Source of the DNA: Meandrina meandrites | Taxonomy: Eukaryota > Cnidaria > Anthozoa > Scleractinia > Meandrinidae | Length of the DNA: 64,000 nucleotides | Reading direction: 5' to 3' | Assembly: GCA_963693305.1 (NCBI GenBank) | Contig: OY855905.1 | Span: 36,346,637 to 36,410,636 of the forward strand | Shown: piece by piece, positions 1 to 10,200 of the stretch | How positions within the stretch are numbered: the first letter of the stretch is position 1 | How the letters are laid out: each line of letters opens with the position of its first letter | Translations under genes and position numbers: made by a program | Notes under the pieces: model-generated | Seen by the model: only the letters and a program-made list of their open reading frames with translations | The model's database searches: none | Told to the model about the DNA's origin: nothing

Positions 1-109
1 ATAAAACGCTCCCTGCACCACCCACGAGCACGAAAAATTGAAATCTTACCCTAATAGCCAAACACCCTAATAAAATGAAGCACCAAAAAATTACGACTGA
101 AACTACAAA

Positions 110-535
110 ATAACATGTAATACGTAGGCAGGGAGCACACGCGAAATAAATTAAAAGACCCGCCAAATGACAATGAGAATAAACCGAACTCCCAAGAGGA
201 ATACACCAACAAGATGCACGCGAACACGTGTACCAAAATACCGCCCCAAAAATGAAAAACAACAAACCACTCATAAAAACTATAGCGGAGACATACAGGC
301 ACACGGAGCAAACGCTACTCACACGGAATGGATGTAAAATAACGAAATAGGGAGTGAAAAAGAAAAAAACAACAGACCCAACAAAAAACCCGCCAAATGA
401 AAGGAAACTGAGCCCAAGGTCCCAAGGGAAATACACAAACTCACTAACCGCGAACACGTGTACCCAAAAAATGCCGACCAGAAGCGAAAACAGCAAAAAA
501 CATACGGAAAATACGCTGAATACGCAACCAAAGCA
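110..535. repeat. Two-unit tandem repeat, period 230 bp
   Basis: Two diverged direct copies lie exactly 230 bp apart. The block CCCGCCAAATGA ends at 170 and again at 400, and CGAACACGTGTACC begins at 221 and again at 451. The array may continue beyond the left edge. The hydrophobic open frames on the minus strand come from base composition and look alike only because the DNA is duplicated. It lies in what should be an intron of gene A. Confidence 0.7.
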
Positions 536-543
536 ACCCAAAG

Positions 544-831
544 CTACACAAATAGAAAACTCCGGCTAACCTGTCCTGAACTTGTCGTAGGTGAAGGTAA
601 AACTGCCGACGTGACCGTAGCAGCGGACGTTGCAGACACTCCTGACGCTGAAGCAACGGTTGCCGGTGTCGAAAGCGTAGCTGAAACATTGCTAGAGGCT
701 TCTTGCGAGACTTGCGGTCCGAGCGGCAGCACGGCCGTTCGATTAACTTCAGCAGAAACTTGTTCCGGCCGTGCTGACGCGATCTCCTCTGGCCGACCAG
801 CTTCCATAGTGTCTTCGCGAAAATGGCACAC
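544..831 (-). other. GC-richer open stretch, possible first exon of an unknown gene
   Basis: A 95-codon minus-strand frame starts with ATG and is rich in Ala, Ser, Thr and Val. It contains CAG|GTTAGC near its end, which could be a splice donor leading left out of the window. The stretch is richer in GC than its surroundings and is also open in another frame, so openness alone says little. No domain is recognised. It could equally be part of a repeat, and I do not assign a function. Confidence 0.15.
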
Positions 832-1043
832 CTTGCATTAATTATCATGTCTTTTATAATGCCACTAAGTCATCACGTGGGATAATGAATATTACATGAA
901 CTGTGAATAGTACTTTGCTAATCTACTCCAAGTTAACCAATCAGCACGCGCGGAAAGCACTATTCACTTATGTGGTATATGCTAAAACGCATTATGCCAT
1001 AATTTAGTCTGTTAATGCTTTTATTACCATCTATACTACGCAG

Positions 1044-1211
1044 AGAAAGTTTAAATCAGTGCCCACTGTGCTTGTGTCAGCGAAGCATGAAAGGAGTGGT
1101 GTGAAGCACGATGCCTCCTCTGTCTGGGTAGAAGATTTGACAACAACGTCCTTCAAGATCTGCATCAGAGAATTACAAAATTTTGACGGAGTTCACCAAA
1201 GTATCTATGTC
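1044..1211 (+). CDS. Gene A exon: H-type lectin module 5, first part
   Basis: This 56-codon exon (phase 0 to 0) opens [19 protein letters not shown] and contains [17 protein letters not shown], the strand pattern of the H-type lectin fold. It is bounded by CAG before and GTAAGT after. It is nearly identical to 39260-39427 in gene B, which fixes the boundaries. Confidence 0.85.
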
Positions 1212-4200
1212 GTAAGTATTTTTTTATTTATCCGTGATTTTAAACACACGTATATTTCTGTTTGATGAGAAGGGTAGGGCTGTGGAAACGTATTTCAGCC
1301 ACCTTCATTAGCCCAAAAACCGACAAGAATACTGAAAAGCTTTCCGGTATTTCTAAAAATAAAAATCTCCTTTATATTTCATTACCATTTATCAAGATAG
1401 GGCAACTTGACACAACCCTGCATGGCTTCAAAAGTCCGTTATAGGCCACCCGTTTCTCCTTAGTTATTTTGTTACAGCCAATAGTTTCTTTTTTTTTTCA
1501 AAGGACTGGATCGCATTTGAAGAGCTTCATCAACCTCTGTTTAGAGAGCACGGATCTATACACTTTGCCAACGGGAACAAGCCATCCAAAGAATTCAACT
1601 ATGCTTTTTGTGAGGTATGTTAACCACTAATTTCGTCTCTCGCTAAATCCCTTTTTCACATTCTCCCCTGCCCACTCGGCTAATAAGTTATTAGTCCTAC
1701 TCTCCGCCCCTTTCCCCAGTTTTCTCTTTTTGAGGTAGCATTTTACGAGAAATAAACAGGTGAAATTCCTTCTAAACAGTTTTCAATGTAAACATTCTTT
1801 TTTTCTCAACAATTGTTTTTATCAGGATGTTGTCTTTAAGAAGCACTATAACGAATCTCCAGCGGTCTTGGTGACTGGAAATCACTCAACAAACGGAGGA
1901 AACCTTAATCCTTTGTACAACTCCATATCAGCTTGGGTCGAGGTCGGATATATATATTTTTTTAATGGTAGCTACTGGCGATGCATTTGGCAGTTATCCG
2001 TAAATTATGAATAATGTATGTGAGCTCAGTTACATGTAGACTATGAAGAATTCCAAATGGAAATGTACTGAAACGAAGAGAACAAAATGACAGTTCAAAC
2101 GAGAAAACAAATAGGCAAATAATAAAGAGAGTGCTAAGTCTGGAAATTGTGAAAAGAAATAGAAACTTTTGCTAGTGCGCTGTTTTAAAAATTACATGGT
2201 TGTCACTTCGTTTTATTATAGCTGTCAAGCGTTAATATTTGCGTTCTTTTCTTTCCTTGCAGTATATAAACAAGACTGGTTTTAGAGCATGCATGAAGGA
2301 GTTGTTTGTGAACCAGCATGACCCTCTGTCAGTCTCATATGCAGTCATGCCAGGTAGGATGGCAGCAAATGATAACACTTAAATTATACAGTGATATATA
2401 TATGAAACAATGTTTACGATGTTTTGATTTGTTAAGCCTACCCTACAAATAAAACAACAAGTTACAATGAGTCATTGTAATCCGAGGCAGCTCAAACACG
2501 ACCGCAACTTTAAACTTAGAAGAAGAAAAGCAAACCAGTTTTTCTTGTGCTTGTGTCTTGTGACTTGTCATTTTTTATTTTTGTTATCCGCTGAGAAATG
2601 AGCAACATTATAGGCAATTTCTGAATCAATATTAAATTGTTTTAACTTTTCCTTCCACAAAGATGTCTGTGAACCGGACTGGAGTTTCTACAATGGCTCG
2701 TGTTACTTTACTAGTGAAACGTGCGAGACATGGTCCAACGCAAGTACAATCTGCAAAAGCATGGGGGCTAATCTACCCGCTATTGAAAGTCAAGAAGAAA
2801 ACGTGTACATTCAGCACAGACACAATGGCGACAAGGCATGGATTGGTTTGAATGACATTGCCACAGAAGGCCTCTTCACTTGGGTGGATGGGCGTGCTGA
2901 TAAATTCCGCTACTGGGCCAAGAAACAACCGAACGACTTTAGGGGAGAGGACTGCGTACACACTCTTGGTGCTGGACGTGGATACACGTGGAATGACGTG
3001 GATTGTTCAGCATGTCATCAGTATACGTGTAAAAAAGGTTGGAACCAATTTGTTTTGTGACTTACATGTTCTCGCTACTGGGTTGCGAAATGTCCTTGTC
3101 AATTGACTTGTACTAGCTTAATTCAATTAATACCGGAAACAAGCTAACCTCTCCTTTTCAGAAATCGACGGTTGAGCGTAATAATGACTATACTGGCTAA
3201 AATTTTTAATGTATGAATACGTAACTTTTAAAGCAGCTGGAATTAGCTCTTATTAACCGAGCAGGAGGTCTGTACGGGAGAATCTTGACCGAGGTCGTGA
3301 GTACAGACCGAACGCAGTGAGGTCTGTACTCATGACCGAGGTCAAGATTCTCCCATACAGACCGACTAAGCTTGGTTAATAAGATATTTATTATATGGCC
3401 AAACTAGAAAACTTTTCAGCTGAAAAATCGCTTCAGTTCGCCATACTCGCTGACATTTTGCTAGTGAACGGCGATCGCGGAAAAATTAGAACAATAGAAG
3501 GTCGATATCACCGCAGGAATGTTTTCAATTTCTCTAGCCTCTTTAATCGACAGATAGGATATTCTTGCCGGTATTTTAGTTGCTTTTAATCGTTTTTAGT
3601 GCTATTAACTTCTGACCTTGCAATTACCTCGCAAATTCGTTTCTTGCCCGTGTTTTGATTTCGTGCCTGTGAACTGAACGAAAATTTGCCAAAGTTTGCT
3701 CGTTCTTGTTACCCTTTTTTCACGTCGAGCTTTTTGGTTCTTCCATTTATTATTTTTTAGCAGAAACTTCTCAACTAACTTCTCAACGTAAGTCAGAACC
3801 GGTCTAGATGCCGGTCTAGATGGGAAAATCTAGACCACGGTTAATATCGATTTTAGCCAATCAAATTCGCGAATTTGGTAGTTCCCAGTCTTTGTGAGAC
3901 ACGGCCATATGACAATATCGAATATTAAAAAAGTGTAAAATGAATATTGACTCTCTTAACAAAGAATGTGACATTTACAAAAAACTGTAAGCAATTTTCG
4001 GCAGATGTTGATATCCATTCTGAACATTTTTTTCCAGATTAAAATCAATCACGATAGCATGTTTGTGTTGATAAAAAAAAAGTACTCGAGGACAATCTTG
4101 TTCCTTGTTTGGCTAAATGAAATTAAACTGAATTTGGGTACGCATGTTAGCCTCGTTTGTTCTCAACTTAAGTCGAAAACTATGTCGTCCAAACGTTTTA

Positions 4201-7200
4201 ACAATTGCTGAATTATGAAAGTGATAAATGATCATCGCACTGAATTTCCAATTTAAGCAATTGGGATAAAGAAGCCTGTATATGAATATGTATATGAATC
4301 ATTTCCAGTATACATAACATCATTTGTTGAATTATATAACGCGAGTACACCAATTTGGCTAAAAGTATCAAGTTTTGGTTGAGTTTTTTTTTTTCAATAA
4401 AATACGTTTATACTATTACCATGACAGTATTATAGGTAAAGTGAACATTCAAGCCTAGTGGCCCATCAGGCCGCTGGAGCTTATCCCGGTTCCAGTAGCA
4501 TGAAGCGACTTGGAATATTTCTACTCCTTACTGAAGGCTATGCTAGTCCATCGCTGGGTTACCCACCAGAATTAAATTCTGTGGTACCCATTTACACACC
4601 TGGGTGGAGAAAGGCACTGTGAGAGTAATGTGTCTTGCCCAAGAACACAAGCCAGGTGTCGAACCCGGATCGTTCGATCGGGAGTCCAGCGGACTTATCA
4701 TTGGGCCACCGCGGCTCCACGATTCTAAGAATGGCTTGATTCTTTTAGGTGTCAAGTGAAGTTTTCTAGTGACGCGAGGGAATGTTTTTTCAGTCCGTGA
4801 TTTTTTTTAATGGATTTTGTGAGCAACACACAGTAACAAATCATTTTCTTCACGGAAACTAGAAACCATGGGTGCTTACCATTTGACAGAAGGAACCGGT
4901 TGGAATGAACACTGATTAATGGTAAGGGATTTTCCAAAATCAGCAAACCAACCGAACGAGATGGCGCTTACCATTTGTAGTTCGGTTTCCTGTTATTGTT
5001 TTCCGTTGATGAGAGACTGGAACTGGGAAATCGTGTAAATGGTAAGGAAATTTCCGACGTTCCGTTCCGAACGGAAAAAGAGGACTACCTCTGGAGGTAA
5101 TCCACAATTTTCGAACGTATTTTCCGGAAAATTACTGTTCCATTTGACTTTCAACCGAAATTTCCGGATTTTGTGGCTAAATGGTAAGCACCCCATGTTT
5201 AGTAGTCTTGTTTTAATTAATCTATTCAGTAATATATCTAATTCGCAGATTATGACGAGTGCACCAGCTCACCGTGTTTGAATGGCGGAACCTGTGTAAA
5301 CGGCAAAAGAAGTTTCAGCTGTATCTGCCCTCGAACTCATAAGGGAATGACATGTGAAGGTAATGTGTCAATAATTTTCATCTAAGGTTGTTTGAGAACA
5401 TTTGGAACATTTGGGGAAAAGAAGTAAGCTTAGGAACATCGGATTTGTTTGAAAAATTAATGACACCTCTAGGATCACAGGTAAAAGAAACCTTGAATGA
5501 ATTAATGAGCGTGGGCAAATTCATTAAAAAAAGACTGAGAGCATAAAAGAAATAACTGGCTAACTAAATGAAACAAATTAACGAACAGATGAATGAACTA
5601 TTTATATACATTATATATTGACTAAATATGGGTGACACGTACATTTTTATGGTCAGTTTTTTATTAAACACTTCTTTTTAATAAAATATGAGGTGTAAGA
5701 CGTATATAAACAATTAAAAATTTACAGTACAGTAATACAGTAATTTAAATACAGTAATTAAATTAGGCAGCTGTATATAATTTAATTTCAACCAAAAAAC
5801 TTCATGAACAGTCAAGAGGCTTCTGTGGGCTGTCTATGAAAAAGAGGTAGTGCTGTCCGGCAATGTCTGTATGCAAATTTCTTTGATTTGGAGTAATCGC
5901 TTCCAAATGAAATCTTTTTGAAACTAATTTACCTTCCAATTTTAAGTTCAGGGCCACATTATTCTTCACTTGCTACTTAAGAAATACATTTGTTTTTTCT
6001 TAGGTAAGGTAACGTCTTTATTTAGAGAGGGTAGCACTTAATAGATATAAAGCTAATAAACCTGTGGCCCTCCTTGTGTTGTAGAGTTCGACAAATGCTC
6101 CAGTAGTCCCTGTCTGAATGGTGGAACTTGTACTGATGGAGTTAATAACTACACTTGCTCTTGTCCTTCGCCATATTTTGGAAATCAGTGTCAAGGTATT
6201 CTATTCATAGCTGTGTGTTTTGGCAGACATGTGTGTAGACAGTCTAAACTAAAAGAAATATTTCGACATGCACGTATATATAAATAATACTGAAAGAAAT
6301 TGTTGAATAACTTTTCATAGTAGAAACTCAGTCGTGTTCTATTCGAAATCCACGGATCTGATTGGCTCTCCATTGCTTAGAACTATAATCGCTGATAGAA
6401 CACAATCGCGCTAATAGAGCACAGTCGCGCGATCGCTGCTCTTAAAAGGGAATATTCGTGATTTAAAGTACATAAAATTGTAGGTTTTGGACTCCAGTCG
6501 TTTAGCGTTTCTACTAAAACAATTAAACTTCCCGCCCTCGTTTTCTATGAGCGATAGTCACGGTCAAATCGGCTGCGCCTCGTTGTTTATTCGCTCATAG
6601 AAATGACTCGGGCTCGTAGTCTAATTTTGAATTAGATCATTACATCTGAAATATCATGGGTGACAAATTACTCCTTAATTTTGGCGCGAAATTTCAGCGC
6701 TAATTTATAATTTCACATGTGAAATTATAAAATTACCATGGCAACGTTTCAATGTCTCAGGAACAAGATGACGTACAGGCTTTTAAAAGATGATCGTAAA
6801 GCTAAAACTTTGCACATTTTTGCTTGAATTTCACCTTGGCCAGTTTGTTTGGTCGTGTTATAAACTTTTAGTCAGTTATAGTTTTTTAGTCAGTTATAAA
6901 CATGAATGGCATTGAGCGGAATTTTGAGCGTTTTACACGGGCGTCGTTACGAGCCGGTTCGCTCATCACGATACAATAAACAAGTTACGAAACTACGACT
7001 GTAAGCGTAATTTGTCACCCATGATATTAAAAGGTAACCAAATGGTATACTCGTGAAATTATTTCCTAATTTCACTCGTCACCATTTGATTACCCATACA
7101 AATCTGTAGTGTCAGCGGGCTTGTTGGCTTAAATAACTTCGCTGTTTCAGGAAAACGGTTACGCAATTCTTAGAGCTACTTTGATGGCCTGAAAACACCA

Positions 7201-10200
7201 TTTAAATAACTATCCAATAATTTCGCAAATTTAGTGGATAAACGTAGTTGTAATACATATTTTAATGACAACAATCAAAAGTCCTACTCTCCAACTTCTT
7301 TTAACAGAAACAGATGAATGTAAGTCCAGTCCATGTCTTAACGGTGGAACTTGCGTGGACGGAGTCTACAGCTATACCTGCGTTTGTCCAAGCTCGTTTG
7401 TTGGAAAACGTTGTGAAGGTAGTATCACGTTTTTGCGTGTAGTAGTGTAGTAGTAGCGCGAAGAATTGTAATGTATTGTGTTTTTTATTTATTATTATTA
7501 CTTTTATTTTACTTTTATTTATCTGTTCTTGTATTACTGTATTGTATTACTGTGTGTTTGCAACTTTCAGTTGAAATCTAATTATCAGGATATTCGGTTA
7601 GTATAGTGTCCGTGCAAAGATTTTTGATCAATGGGTAACTCGAAACCATTGCATCATTGCAAAAAATAATCTTTGCACTGATACTATCAGGATCTAGAGC
7701 CTCATGATCATGAAGAATAGAAAAGGCTATTGAGGCACTTTAGTAAATATGTTCTAGTGAAATGCTTTACATTGAAGAATCGAAAATAACCATATTAGAG
7801 TAAAAAAGGTACCATTACTGGGCACCTTGCTAAATTTATATCTGAGAATTTTGTCGAGAATTCACTTGCCAAGAAGTTCTTTCAAGTTAGTTAAAGGCAG
7901 TAACGAAACAGCACTAATATTGTCATTTTGCCAAAAAGGTGTCACCAGAACATCATGCAAACATCTCTTGGCTATTGGATACACCTCAAGTGGATCATAC
8001 TCTTTGAAAGTCAGTGGTAATACATTTCAGGTAGGTTCGCACGCTTTTTATATATAGAAACATTTAAAAATTACCTTTGTTTTTACATCCCTCGTGTTGC
8101 TTCGATGGGTTAATCCTCAAAGTGTTAGACTAATATAAGGACAGTGACAAAAGCACACTTGCAGCCCGTCCACACTAACTTTCTAAACATGGCTAGTTAC
8201 ACCAAGTTAAAAACATTGGAACTGAAATCAGAGAACAATATGAAGCCTGAATGTTACACCAGCTTGTTAATTTTGAAATACGCTCACAGTGCATTTATCT
8301 CTCCTTAAAAGAGTTAGTCTGGTGCCATAGCGTCGTTTCCTTTTTTTTTCAAAGCACTGGTGGTACGCAAAGTCCTGAGGCGCGAAAGAAGCAGAAGAAA
8401 ACTGGGAGAGAATAGAGAGGGGAAAGAAAACGTCTGCGGTCGCAGACATTTTACCGAAAGCCTTTTCTTCCCCTCCCCCTCCCCCTTCAGCATTGTTTTG
8501 ATTTCTTTTCGCCAGATCGATGTTTACGTGCGTCTTTCGCTTCTCGCACTTGGAAAAGTAACGACTGCTACGCAATTATTAAAATAACTCTTTAAAAAGA
8601 ATATAAAAAGAGCTCGGGGAAAAGTTAAAAGGTATGGACTGACTTGATCTGTGATAAATCCGGTCTTCGACTAGCAGCTGTGACTTTCTTCATAAAATGG
8701 CTTAAGCGTGACACTTTTCTAATCAAACAGATAGGGTACACATGTGTGAGCCCTTAGCATTATTAGACGGAGTCAAGAAAGAAACGCTTTTTTGTGGTTG
8801 TATGTTATGCCCTGTTCAAGAGTGTTCAGGAATGAATTTCATGTCTATTGACTCTACATGCTGCCTAATAGCCGACTGATTGTTTCAGATATGTCCAGGA
8901 TTGAACGCGAATGAGATGCACGCTATTTATGATAAGCATCACTAAGTTTCTTTTATAATAATACACATGCAAAAATTTCAGCAAGCTCATTGGCTGAAAG
9001 CACGTCAATTAATCCCAAACAATGCAGAAAGTTGAAATTGAGTGCAAAAAGATGAAATTGAGACACAGTGCAGAAAGTTGAAATTAAGTTGATTGACAGG
9101 AAAGCCGCGAAAGCGCGCCAAACAAAATGGCGGCCGTTGTCGGAGGGTTTGTAGAGAACAAAAACATCAATTTATGCAAAGTTAGACCGATTTAACGAAA
9201 ATTATTAGTGCATAAACTAATATACTAGCGAGTGGACGTTTGTGCAGCACAAAAGAGGCTCTACGAAACTACTAAGGGCTACCAATCGAGGATTTTCTTT
9301 CGCGACAGCTCGTAAAGAAGGAAGATTACAAGCCTGAATTGAAGTCGCACATTTCAGCTCATTCCCATGTAACTGAATGAGTATAATAGCACCAGATAAT
9401 GGATGACAGAGAGCTTTAAAATTCCGTAGCAGTATTTGGATTTACAAAGCTTGGCAACTCCGTAATGTTTTAACAACGATTCGGAAAGGTTAGCGACCGA
9501 ACACATCTTGCAGAGAAATTTTTGTATGTGTATTATTAACAAGTAATCACATGATTTTCTCGTGCAGTTTGGTATAAATCAGCACTCGTAAATTTTTCAA
9601 AGGCTACAAATTGCACTCGCCCTACGGGCTCGTGCAGTTTGGCCTTTGAAAAATTTACTCGTGCTGATTTATCCCAAATTGCACTCGAAATCATGTGATT
9701 ACCTATACAAATTGTTTAAAGTTCACCAAAACACACATAGTTGCGTCAAATGTTAAAGTGGTACTATGATCAAATTTTCACCCCTTGCAATTTTAGGCGT
9801 TTCAAAGAGTATTTAATAAAAGATTTAAAATGCCGTTTACCATTTTCAAATATCTATTTTATTTCCAGAGATATTTAAGCTTAAAAAAATCGTAAAATAT
9901 GCAAATTAGGCAACTGATGACGTCATCTACTCAACCCAGTTTTTTGTCAAGTACAAAAATTAAGTTATCTCGGTCATTTTTCTGCAGAGACCATTGAAAC
10001 TTGGCAGAATAATAATTCCTCCGGTGACACACCTACAGCTGTAATAAAATTATGTTACCATGGCAACTCACTCTTTTCCAGTCCCCATGAATTTGTTTTT
10101 AATATTTCAGAATGTTTCAGTTCGGAAAAATTAAACCCAGGCAAGACGTCTGCCAATTCCATTGATATGCTTGCTAGATCTCGCATGTAAAGCATTATTT

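Noticed and set aside
3395..3589. 64-codon frame in the gene A intron
   Set aside because: It lies inside an inserted inverted-repeat element and shows no domain.
4660..4722. tRNA gene on the minus strand
   Set aside because: This is the tRNA-like head of a SINE; it continues into a SINE body and is a recent insertion in one paralogue.
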